DNA from: Deltaproteobacteria bacterium
GTDB lineage: Bacteria; Desulfobacterota; Desulfarculia; Adiutricales; Adiutricaceae
Length of the DNA: 13,875 nt
Assembly (NCBI GenBank): GCA_031267005.1
Contig: JAIRZX010000154.1
Coordinates: forward strand, 1-13,875
Direction: 5' to 3'
Part shown: positions 7,002 through 13,875 of the stretch, piece after piece
Layout of the letters: the number at the start of each line of letters is the position of its first letter
Numbering within the stretch: the stretch's first letter is position 1
Program-made: the position numbers and the translations under genes
The notes under the pieces: generated by a model
The model's input: only the letters and a program-made list of their open reading frames with translations
What the model was told of the DNA's origin: nothing
The model's database searches: none

Positions 7002-7397
7002 TTCCCAGGCGTTCGCTGACGCTCAGCTTCAACTCGGAAGGCAAGTCGGCCGCCGCCGTCACGGGAAACTGGTACCGTGCCAAAGTCCTGACCCTCCACC
7101 GAACTGCCCGACTGGCGGCTGCAGGGCGGGGCCTTACGCAGCTGGCGGGGGCTCAGAGCGGGGAGCGACCGACGCGACGGCCTGGGGAAGCCGAAAGAAG
7201 CTGAGGACGGACGCGGCGGACGAAGGAAGCCGAAAGAAGCTGAGGACAGGCGCAGTTACCGAAGGCGGAGGATGGACGGGTTTGAAAGAAGGGGCGACAA
7301 TAACTTCAGCGCCATCAACGACGCCATCGACTGCATCAACATGATATTCCGCCAGAGAAGCGGTTGAATGCTCGCTACGGCCAGGGAGAGTGCCGCG
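7002..7397 (+). repeat. Dispersed direct repeat, copy B
   Basis: This is the second copy of the TPR 3'-end segment found at 3838-4214. Frame 2 reads SLTLSFNSEGKSAAAVTG then NWYRAKVL. Frame 3 (the frame of 7272) is open from 7092 to a stop at 7365-7367: STELPDWRLQGGALRSWRGL, a KPKEAED repeat region, then MDGFERRGDNNFSAINDAID and CINMIFRQRSG. The same tail in copy A is LNNFSAITAAIHCISMMFGQ then RSA, but a TGA interrupts it two codons after the corresponding ATG. In both copies the stop is followed at once by ATGCTCGC. Copy B is inserted after, and truncates, the nnr remnant. Confidence 0.9.
7186..7249. repeat. Two copies of a ~25-bp element at 39-bp spacing
   Basis: GGAAGCCGAAAGAAGCTGAG followed by GAC occurs at 7186 and again at 7225, 39 bp apart (13 codons). 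In the open frame this gives KPKEAED twice. The duplication is absent from repeat copy A, so it arose after the two copies separated or was lost from A. Confidence 0.9.
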
Positions 7398-7552
7398 AAG
7401 ATGCCGGTTAGGCCTCCCGCGCTTCCTGCTTGGTTATTTAATCTCGCCGCCCCTGCCTAATGGCGACGGCGAGGAAGGGCCGGGGGAAGGCCCGGGCGAA
7501 GGCATAGGGGACAGGGTCGGGGGCGGGAAACTCCGAACCTCTCCCCACAGAA

Positions 7553-7593
7553 AAGCGGCCCCGGAGAGGAAACAGTTCCCTCCGGGGCCGCTT
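7553..7593 (-). terminator. Intrinsic terminator of the autotransporter gene
   Basis: AAGCGGCCCCGGAG (7553-7566) pairs perfectly over 14 bp with CTCCGGGGCCGCTT (7580-7593), with a 13-base loop. Read on the minus strand the stem ends in GCTTTT (T4 at 7554-7551). It lies about 50 bases after the autotransporter stop codon at 7643-7641, the expected place for a Rho-independent terminator. The U-tract is short but the stem is very stable. The DNA between repeat copy B and this hairpin (7398-7550) holds only low-complexity GGGCCGGGGGAAGG-like sequence. Confidence 0.85.
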
Positions 7594-7640
7594 GAAGCCG
7601 CCGCGCCCTTTCGGGCCCGGCATTCAGACGAAACGCTGGA

Positions 7641-10600
7641 TTAGAATGTATACCTGATGCTCAGGTTGGCGGAGATGCTGTCGCGGCGCCCGGCAGAGCC
7701 CTGGACGCCCATCTGGACCTCCAGGGGGCTTCCGGGGGCGTTCACGATGAGCCCGAGCTCGCCTATCCCGGAAGAACCGCCGAGGGTAACCTCGGGGAGG
7801 TTCGTGCCGAGGTAGGTCACGTGGGAATCGCCGTTGAACTCGTGCTCGAAGTAGAGCCCGAAATAGCCCTTTATGGTCTCGGTCAAGCCGCCGGTGAGCC
7901 TGCCGCCGACCTGGACCCTGGAGGAGGTGACCGAGCTCAGGGTGGCCGGGTCGCCGTTAACCCTGAACTCGTCGCCGTCGCGGTGCGTGTGGAAGTACTT
8001 GGCGGAGAGATCGAGGGATCCGTTAAAGGAGCTGAAGTCGATTATGTAGCCCGCCCCGGCATGGAAACCCCAATACTTGGCGTCTAGGTCGTAGCTCAGT
8101 TCCCGTCCGGCCGCGAAGGAGAAGTCGCGGGTCTTGAACTCTGCGTTGGTCTTCCCGAAACGGAGGGACGCCTCGAAGTAGGGACGGCTCGCGTCCCTCT
8201 GGCCCACGTCCAGCCTCGCGAACACGCCGCCGCCGAAGTAGGAGAGATCGCCCTCCCCTTGGAAGTTTGCGACCCTGGAGAAGGTGTTGTAGGAGTCGAA
8301 CGAGCCGTCGCCGAATTCGACGAAGGCGCCCGCTACGAACGGCCCTGCCGAGGTCTCGGTGCCGACGGCGAGGCCGACGTCCCCGCTCATCCCCTGCACG
8401 TCAATGTGGGAACCGGTCTCGGTGCGGGACCAGCCGTAGCCTATTGCGGCGAAGGCGGCCACTCCGACGTTTCCAGCGACGCTGGCAAGCGCCGTCGGGA
8501 TAGCCTGGCTGGCGATGAGATCGCTACCGCGGTTCACGAAAGAGATGTCCGCCAGCGGGAGTTCGGAGAGCGCCTTGGCCTCGTCCACGAGCGTGATGCC
8601 GTCGATCTGGATGCCGTTCGTGACGTCGCTCACTACATAACACGTCAGTTGCTGGCACATTTCAGTGATGTCAAGGTCCGTTGTATTGGCGGAGGTACCC
8701 CCGAACGAGAGCACGTCGCCGGTTTGGAGGCGTGTCGGGCCCCCCGTAATGGTGACTTTCGCTTTCGAATGGGTTGTCCCTTGGCCGAAAGTCGTGGTGC
8801 CGGCGGGGACGATAGGCGAGTTTGTGGGATCAGTTACAGCCTCAAGAGCCCGCTCGATAGAGACGGTTATGTCGTAATTTTCGAAAGCCGAGGCCGTTTG
8901 GAATCCGCCTGTCTGTTTCACGTTGTCCAGGACGAGCGTGTTGCCTGTAAAGCCGTTTGCTCCCGTCACGTTTCCTCCTGCGAGAGCGGATGATGCGGCG
9001 CCGGTGAGATCAAGATCCCCGCTTAGCGTCACGGTGTTTCCGGTGGTTGTTCCGCCAGATGTATCAGTAGCGGCTCCACCGTAGACATTGCCTGATATCT
9101 TGCTGTTCCGTATAAATACTGAGTTCTGGTTTGCGCTTCCGCCGGTTCCCGCCAAGGAAAATCCGCCGCGTATGTCGGCTGACGTGGCAGTCGTCAAATT
9201 TTCGATGTAAACGTGGTTGGTGGTTGCGCTCGTCCCGGCATAGGCGCCGCTGACGTTGCCGCTCAGTTGAGTGTTCCCTGAAACCCAGATAGAGTTGTCC
9301 TGTGCCGAACCGTTCTGGGATCCGCCGCCAGCGACGTCCGCGGATACGATCACCCCTCCGAGTAACCTGACCTCGTTCTTGATAGCAGTTCCGCCAGTAG
9401 TGCGCCCGCCTGTGACGCCTCCTGCCGTTGCCATCTTGCAATCTGCGAGATCGGCGCAGAAAATCGTTACGCTGTTCCCTTCCGCGTTGCCGGAACCCGC
9501 AACGGATGCGCCCTGGACTTGAGTTCCCAAAGCAACCGCGCCAGTGCCGCCGCCAACCTTGATCCTGACGCTGTTGTCTTTTGCTATTCCTGTGTTAGAA
9601 GAGTTTCCCAAGTTAGCGGCATGTAAATCGCCGCCATTGCCAAACGTGCCGTTATCGCCAATTTCAAGATCGATATAGTTGCCGGTAGCCGCTCCCGTCC
9701 CGTCGAGCATCGCCGCAAAGGTATCGGTCTCGACGCTTAGCGTTCCGCTACCCACCCTCAGGACGACGCCAGCGCCGGTGGAGCTTCCATTCCCGTCGAC
9801 CATGGCTCCGATAATATTACCGAAATCTGTGGTGTTGTCGTCTGTAACCGACAACGTGCCGCTTCCGACGTTGATATAAACGGCTGCCACGTTGGCGCTG
9901 TATAAGGCGTTACCGTCGCCGTTGACGGACGCTCCCACGATGTCTCCGTTAAAGTCCATCTCGCCGTTGGCATTGGTAATATTTATTCTTACGAAGTTGT
10001 CCTGGACGTCGCCGTCAGATGCTACCCTCGCTCCCAGGATAAGACCATCTGAGGAGGAACCGTCGTTTGCCAACTTTCCTTCGGCGATATTGATAATGAC
10101 ATTGTTGCCGGTAGCCTTGGCCCCGGTTGCTCCTTCAACTACGGCTCCTTCGATATTTTCTAACAAGGCCAGGTCATGGCCGCCGCTGACGCTCACGTCG
10201 ACCCAGTTGCCAGTAACCGCCCCGTTATCGGTAGACGCTCCGTAGAGACTACCAGCCTTCACTTCAGAAGCCGCAGTGTTCACGGTAACGTGGTTGCCCG
10301 TTGCGGTCCCGGTTCCGGCTACAATATAGCCTCCGATTACGTCGTTAGCGATCTCGCCGCCTTTCAACGTCACGTAGTTGGAATTCGCCGTGCCTCCCTG
10401 CAACTTGGCTCCGTAAACGTTGGCGTCCATCTTTCCGCCGGAGATGTCTGCAAAGTTTCCGGTGGCTGTGTGGCCGATAGACGTAGCGTTATCCCTGGTT
10501 CCCGCGCCCATCACGTCATCTAAGATATGCGTGGTTAATGTAGTGCCGTAAAGTGTTACGGAGTTGCCGCTAAAGGTAGCTCCGATCAGTTCCCCCGCGT

Positions 10601-11552
10601 AAGCTCCGACGACGTGGCTTGCGACTTCGCCCCTATAGAGAGTAACCGAGTTCCCCTGGAGCAGGATAGCTCCCGCCGTTGCCGCTGTCCCTTTGTCGAC
10701 GTACGCGCCGTAAACGGAATCCGTTACATCGAGAGTTCCATCCACGCCATTCACAGTCACCTTGTTGCTGGTAACGGAGATCGCGACCACGTTCGCGGCC
10801 GATGCCGCACCGTCCACGTGGGCACCGATAAGGTGACTAACGCTTGCACTCGAGTCGTTCTCGAAGACTACCTCGTTGCCGTTCGCATCCCCGACCGCGG
10901 CGAGGGTTCCTCCTCCCGTAATGAGCCCGCCCATAATCCTTTCGACGGTGCCGGACCCCATCACGCTACCTTCCATGAAGGTTACTACGTTGTTTTGGAC
11001 CAACGCCCTTCCTGTCGGGTCAGGATTGGCCATTCCGCCTATTATTCCCTCGGTCAACTGGTACCCGTTGGCAGTAGCAAGTATATCAACATGGTTTCCG
11101 GTGGCTGTTGCAACTATTGTCGGGGTTCCGCCAGAGACACCGCCTACCGCGTATTTCCCTATCGTACTTGAGCCCGTCTCGCTTCCGGCGGCGAGGTCAA
11201 TTTTCAAGATGTTGTTGTTGGACGGTCCGGAAAACGAACCTCCAGCGGCCACGCTCATTCCGTCTATGTCCACGGAATCGAACGTAAGCGTATTGCCGGA
11301 GGGGGGCACGGCATTATCAATAATGATGACAATGGTGTTGCCCAGCGCCGAAGGCTCGTTGATGACGTTCACGCCCAGTGTCCAGGCTGAGTCCAAATCC
11401 CACAGATCCTCGGTCGTGGTCGTGACGGCAGCAGCCGTTCCCGGAAACGCGGCCAAAGCGACGGCAAGCGACACGCAGGCTGCCAACGACCATGTTCCCA
11501 TACGCTTACAGTCCTTTCCGGAACCCGTCAGGGGGTGCGGTATGCGCTTCAA
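7641..11552 (-). CDS. Autotransporter (type Va secretion) with beta-helical passenger, 1303 residues
   Basis: Residues 1-42 form a signal peptide: a basic n-region (K13, K16, R17), hydrophobic core WSLAACVSLAVALAAF and a likely cut after GTAAA. The passenger (about 43-1020) consists of roughly 25 short repeats with the core G-N-x-V-x-(V/I/L), for example GNSVTLYRG, SNYVTLKGG, GNHVTVN, DNFVRINI, DNSVRIKV and QNSVFIRN, each followed by glycine-rich turns such as VYGAKLQGG. This pattern is expected of a right-handed beta-helix displayed outside the cell. Residues ~1026-1303 are the outer-membrane beta-barrel, rich in alternating aromatic and glycine residues, and end in the classic terminal RYTF. 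The family self-secretes through its barrel; ligand or adhesin activity cannot be told from sequence. Start choice: TTG at 11552 has GGAGG six bases upstream. An ATG at residue 18 (11501) has a weaker AAGGA site and would leave a signal peptide without positive charge. Two close cysteine pairs (FCADLADC near 698, CQQLTC near 965) are unusual in an autotransporter passenger. No protease catalytic motif is evident. Confidence 0.93.
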   Translation of the reverse strand: MKRIPHPLTGSGKDCKRMGTWSLAACVSLAVALAAFPGTAAAVTTTTEDLWDLDSAWTLGVNVINEPSALGNTIVIIIDNAVPPSGNTLTFDSVDIDGMSVAAGGSFSGPSNNNILKIDLAAGSETGSSTIGKYAVGGVSGGTPTIVATATGNHVDILATANGYQLTEGIIGGMANPDPTGRALVQNNVVTFMEGSVMGSGTVERIMGGLITGGGTLAAVGDANGNEVVFENDSSASVSHLIGAHVDGAASAANVVAISVTSNKVTVNGVDGTLDVTDSVYGAYVDKGTAATAGAILLQGNSVTLYRGEVASHVVGAYAGELIGATFSGNSVTLYGTTLTTHILDDVMGAGTRDNATSIGHTATGNFADISGGKMDANVYGAKLQGGTANSNYVTLKGGEIANDVIGGYIVAGTGTATGNHVTVNTAASEVKAGSLYGASTDNGAVTGNWVDVSVSGGHDLALLENIEGAVVEGATGAKATGNNVIINIAEGKLANDGSSSDGLILGARVASDGDVQDNFVRINITNANGEMDFNGDIVGASVNGDGNALYSANVAAVYINVGSGTLSVTDDNTTDFGNIIGAMVDGNGSSTGAGVVLRVGSGTLSVETDTFAAMLDGTGAATGNYIDLEIGDNGTFGNGGDLHAANLGNSSNTGIAKDNSVRIKVGGGTGAVALGTQVQGASVAGSGNAEGNSVTIFCADLADCKMATAGGVTGGRTTGGTAIKNEVRLLGGVIVSADVAGGGSQNGSAQDNSIWVSGNTQLSGNVSGAYAGTSATTNHVYIENLTTATSADIRGGFSLAGTGGSANQNSVFIRNSKISGNVYGGAATDTSGGTTTGNTVTLSGDLDLTGAASSALAGGNVTGANGFTGNTLVLDNVKQTGGFQTASAFENYDITVSIERALEAVTDPTNSPIVPAGTTTFGQGTTHSKAKVTITGGPTRLQTGDVLSFGGTSANTTDLDITEMCQQLTCYVVSDVTNGIQIDGITLVDEAKALSELPLADISFVNRGSDLIASQAIPTALASVAGNVGVAAFAAIGYGWSRTETGSHIDVQGMSGDVGLAVGTETSAGPFVAGAFVEFGDGSFDSYNTFSRVANFQGEGDLSYFGGGVFARLDVGQRDASRPYFEASLRFGKTNAEFKTRDFSFAAGRELSYDLDAKYWGFHAGAGYIIDFSSFNGSLDLSAKYFHTHRDGDEFRVNGDPATLSSVTSSRVQVGGRLTGGLTETIKGYFGLYFEHEFNGDSHVTYLGTNLPEVTLGGSSGIGELGLIVNAPGSPLEVQMGVQGSAGRRDSISANLSIRYTF

Positions 11553-11558
11553 GGTCTA

Positions 11559-11563
11559 CCTCC
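11559..11563 (-). promoter_or_regulatory. Shine-Dalgarno deciding the TTG start of the autotransporter
   Basis: The minus strand reads TTGGAGGTAGACC then TTG: GGAGG with a six-base spacer to the TTG at 11552-11550. This is the best ribosome site near the 5' end and supports the non-ATG start. Confidence 0.75.
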
Positions 11564-12429
11564 AATTTATTCCTTGTTCTAAAAGTATTTTTGGCCGATT
11601 CTGCCGCTGCTTTGAGTCGCCGACGGCCTTTGCGACCGAGCTTTTTATCTTTAGGGAGAGGGCTGCCCAGCCCGCTCCAACCCAACCGATTCGAACTTGC
11701 ACCTGGGCAGGAATAACGCCTTCTGAAACGGTCTTCAGGGCTTGGAAATCCCCCAAACGTCCCGGGGCGTCTTTTCCGGCAAACCCAAGGTTCGCGAACC
11801 CTGGAGCTACATGAAAATTACATTCCCCTTGCGGGATCCCAGCCGTAATTCCTGAAAGACGAGAAAATAGCCGACGCAACCGAGAGAGGCCGACTGCGTA
11901 AGGAGAGAGATTTTCTAATCACTAAAAACCTGATAATCGACTCGGAAAAGAGAGATACGTTTACGCGGAAGAACAGGGAATGAAAGAGAGGGACGGCATG
12001 ATTTCACCGAAAACCACGTAGAGAGCCGTCTCATTCTTAAGCGGGGCCGTCATTAATCAAGACGGACTCCGGCCTTAATGAAGCGGGGAACTCCCTGTGC
12101 CAAGCAGATCTCCCGAACGTTAACCGTCCGGGGTGATCCATTAGGAGTGAACCGGCATCGGGGAGCTCCGCCGCTACAGGCGGGGAAAAAATGCTAAAAC
12201 CAATTTCAACCGGATCGGCTGCACCGAGCGGAAGCTACAGAAACTAAAGACTCGCAGAGAGATCGAGCCGAGCGAGGAGGTTGCAGTCCAGCCTTCACGC
12301 GCTCAAAACATGAACGCGCGTCTAAAAAAAAAGAGAGGCGCAGACACCGAGCGGCAACGGTTTACCGAAGCCGCGGAAGCGCCCAAAGACCAAAGTAGCT
12401 ACGAGTGACCGGGTAATCCGGATCGGCTA
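11564..12429. other. Upstream region of the autotransporter; no recognised gene
   Basis: A minus-strand frame from a TTG at 11879 to a TAG at 11558-11556 (107 codons) ends inside the autotransporter's Shine-Dalgarno, three bases before its TTG. It contains VIPAQVQVRIGWVGAGWAAL but matches no family I know and has no clear ribosome site, so it may be chance or a leader ORF. Other visible structure: TCATTAA (12050-12056) faces TTAATGA (12075-12081), a 7-bp inverted repeat with 18 bases between, and ACGCGC faces GCGCGT near 12297-12324 next to an A9 run. I could not find a convincing promoter for the autotransporter here. Confidence 0.35.
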
Positions 12430-12879
<450 letters not shown>

Positions 12880-12900
12880 GCAACCCTTAGCTTGGGTTGC
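12880..12900 (-). promoter_or_regulatory. Hairpin abutting the start codon, possibly hiding the ribosome site
   Basis: On the minus strand GCAACCC (12900-12894), loop AAGCTAA, and GGGTTGC (12886-12880) form a perfect 7-bp hairpin, and ATG follows at 12879. The best Shine-Dalgarno match, AAGGG, spans the loop and the 3' arm, so folding would limit access. This geometry is seen in RNA thermometers and other translational switches; such a role here is inference. Confidence 0.5.
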
Positions 12901-12917
12901 GCCTGAACCTTTTTGAC

Positions 12918-12946
12918 AATCTAGCGGCCATTTTGATCAATGTCAA
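12918..12946 (-). promoter_or_regulatory. Strong sigma-70-type promoter on the minus strand
   Basis: The minus strand has a perfect -35 TTGACA (12946-12941), a 17-base spacer and -10 TAGATT (12923-12918, four of six consensus). Transcription would begin near 12911, about 32 bases before the ATG at 12879. TTGACA also occurs inverted at 12913-12918, so the element is an imperfect palindrome that could bind a regulator. A transcript from here to the tandem terminators would be about 420-475 nt. Confidence 0.6.
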
Positions 12947-12972
12947 GGGAAAAGCCAGCTTCCGGGCCGACT

Positions 12973-13179
12973 TCAGGACGCTTCTGCCATAAGCTCCCGC
13001 CCCGGTTTCTTTTCCCATCGCCTCCCCGCGAGGTCCCGAACTGACGACTCCCAGCTCGCGCCCGGCGCCTGCAACAGCTGAAATCGCGCGTCCCCGCCGT
13101 TTTCGAACTCCTCCGCGCTGGAGAATCCGCGCAACGCTCCCGTGAGGGAAGATTCATTACTGAACCGATTACTCATCAT
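12973..13179 (-). CDS. Hypothetical 68-residue protein (possible)
   Basis: The frame begins MMSNRFSNESSLTGALRGFS and continues SAEEFENGGDARFQLLQAPG, then WESSVRDLAGRRWEKKPGRE before a TGA. Composition is balanced and hydrophilic, more protein-like than neighbouring frames. No Shine-Dalgarno is visible. TATTAT (13190-13185) lies only five bases before the ATG, so if it is a -10 box the message would be nearly leaderless, but no -35 accompanies it. A second frame continues after the stop with VGPEAGFSLDIDQNGR to a TAG at 12923-12921, so the gene may have been longer and lost its frame near 12975. I recognise no family. Confidence 0.3.
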   Translation of the reverse strand: MMSNRFSNESSLTGALRGFSSAEEFENGGDARFQLLQAPGASWESSVRDLAGRRWEKKPGRELMAEAS

Positions 13180-13738
13180 AATCTATAATAGCGATGCTTA
13201 ATATCTATCATGTTGATGCATAATAAGGCTAATTAATTTTTCCCTCCCAGAGCCCTTTCCCATGCCTGTCCCGCAGGCTTGCCCGAAATGACCCGGTTTC
13301 GACCGAGATTAAGGATCTCGAAGACGCTTCCCGTATTGTTCTGAAGCCGTCCGGTTCCCCACCCCCCTGTCTACCCTGCCTTTATGCCCAGCCTCCATGC
13401 CGTCGCGGCCCGGCAGTTCCCGCCTTCAAACTCCAGGCCTGACGGAATATACTTTCGAACGCAGGGTGGTCTTTCGCAAGGCTCCGTCCCGCCGCTTCGC
13501 CATGGCGCCTTTTCCCTGTTAACCCTCCCGAAGCGCCCCGGCAGCACACGTAAATCCCGGTATGTCCACGCGAGTCACCGGAATCCCCCGGGGCTCCATG
13601 CTTCCCACAAGATATCCTTAAAATCTCCCGGCAACTCCCTAAAATTCCCTTTAGAATACCGGCAGCGCCCTCAATTACCCTGAAACTCCCGGAAGCCCCA
13701 CCCAATTCCCCGGAAACTCCCAGATACTCCCGGATAAT
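13180..13738. other. Non-coding or unrecognised stretch
   Basis: Positions 13160-13245 are strikingly AT-rich for this window and contain a consensus TATAAT on the plus strand (13184-13189) without a good -35, plus a CTAATTAATTTTT run. From 13250 the DNA is GC-rich again. Long frames on both strands here (13384-13683 plus, 13382-13843 minus) have repetitive, unprotein-like composition. From about 13600 the sequence shows degenerate AACTCCC/CCGG motifs that grade into the tandem array to the right. I see no gene. Confidence 0.4.
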
Positions 13739-13861
13739 CCTTCCAATCCCCCTGATACTTTCGGAAACTCCTTCCAATCCACTTGATACTTCCGGAAACC
13801 CCTTCCGAGCCACCTGATACTTCGGAAACCCCTTCCAAGCCACTTTGATACTCTCGTTATC
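13739..13861. repeat. Four-unit 31-bp tandem repeat array at the window edge
   Basis: Units start CCTTCC at 13739, 13770, 13801 and 13831, with lengths of 31, 31, 30 and about 31 bases. The consensus is CCTTCCAATCCACYTGATAC followed by TTCCGGAAACY. Units 1-3 are close copies; the fourth decays at its 3' end. The unit contains TTCCGGAA, a perfect palindrome in unit 2. Related but degenerate CCCGGAAACTCC-like pieces extend left to about 13600. There are no unique spacers, so it is not CRISPR. The unit length is not a multiple of three, which argues against a coding role. Confidence 0.85.
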
Positions 13862-13875
13862 TTCCTGAAGAGCCC

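Noticed and set aside
6149..7099. N-terminal extension of the AAA/PD-(D/E)XK gene up to 7099 in the same frame
   Set aside because: The extension overlaps an ankyrin fragment and then the antisense of the nnr remnant and repeat copy B. Family members start near the ATG at 6148.
8259..8993. Plus-strand frames of 244, 185 and 312 codons (8259-8993, 10614-11171, 10876-11814)
   Set aside because: They are antisense shadows of the autotransporter, with no recognisable motifs or ribosome sites.
11684..11708. GTTCGAATC on the minus strand, suggestive of a tRNA T-loop
   Set aside because: The flanking bases do not form a 5-bp T-stem and no acceptor or anticodon arms can be found.
13600..13861. Regularly spaced repeats that might be a CRISPR array
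   Set aside because: Units are directly adjacent with no unique spacers and no cas-like gene is present.

Overview
The window looks like an accessory, partly decayed stretch of a chromosome from a GC-rich Gram-negative bacterium. The Gram-negative call rests on a complete autotransporter with an outer-membrane barrel. The mix of AAA-ATPase-like/PD-(D/E)XK proteins, TPR and ankyrin remnants and many broken frames would suit a host- or gut-associated genome, possibly a deltaproteobacterium (Desulfobacterota). That taxonomic guess is inference only.

Layout from left to right. (1) Positions 80-1558 (+) hold most of an AAA-ATPase-like/PD-(D/E)XK protein. Its N-terminal third, including the Walker A motif, lies in another frame and beyond the window edge. 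(2) Positions 1559-4214 are very GC-rich. They hold one possible small ORF (2003-2257) and then a degraded gene for a kinesin-light-chain-type TPR protein, readable only by hopping frames. It is interrupted by a (GGN)n tract, a 21-bp duplication and C9-C10 homopolymers. (3) Positions 4358-6148 (-) hold a second AAA/PD-(D/E)XK gene with all motifs intact, followed at its 5' side by an ankyrin-repeat remnant (-) and a frameshifted remnant of the NAD(P)H-hydrate epimerase/dehydratase gene (+). (4) The last ~380 bp of the TPR pseudogene recur in the same orientation at 7002-7397, so block 3 is bracketed by direct repeats. (5) Positions 7641-11552 (-) encode a 1303-residue autotransporter with signal peptide, a beta-helical passenger of about 25 G-N-x-V-x-V type repeats and a C-terminal barrel. 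It has a TTG start with a good Shine-Dalgarno and a strong intrinsic terminator. (6) Positions 11564-13875 have no recognisable protein family. They do hold a compact minus-strand unit: a near-consensus promoter, a hairpin abutting an ATG, an ORF interrupted by (CT)14, and two tandem U8 terminators. A 31-bp tandem array runs to the right edge.

How it fits together: the two AAA/PD-(D/E)XK genes are less GC-rich than their surroundings and look acquired, while TPR, nnr and ankyrin pieces around them are debris. The autotransporter is the one clearly complete expression unit. The most unusual item is the 12437-12946 minus-strand unit, which has the design of a phase-variable small gene or a structured RNA and matches nothing I recognise.
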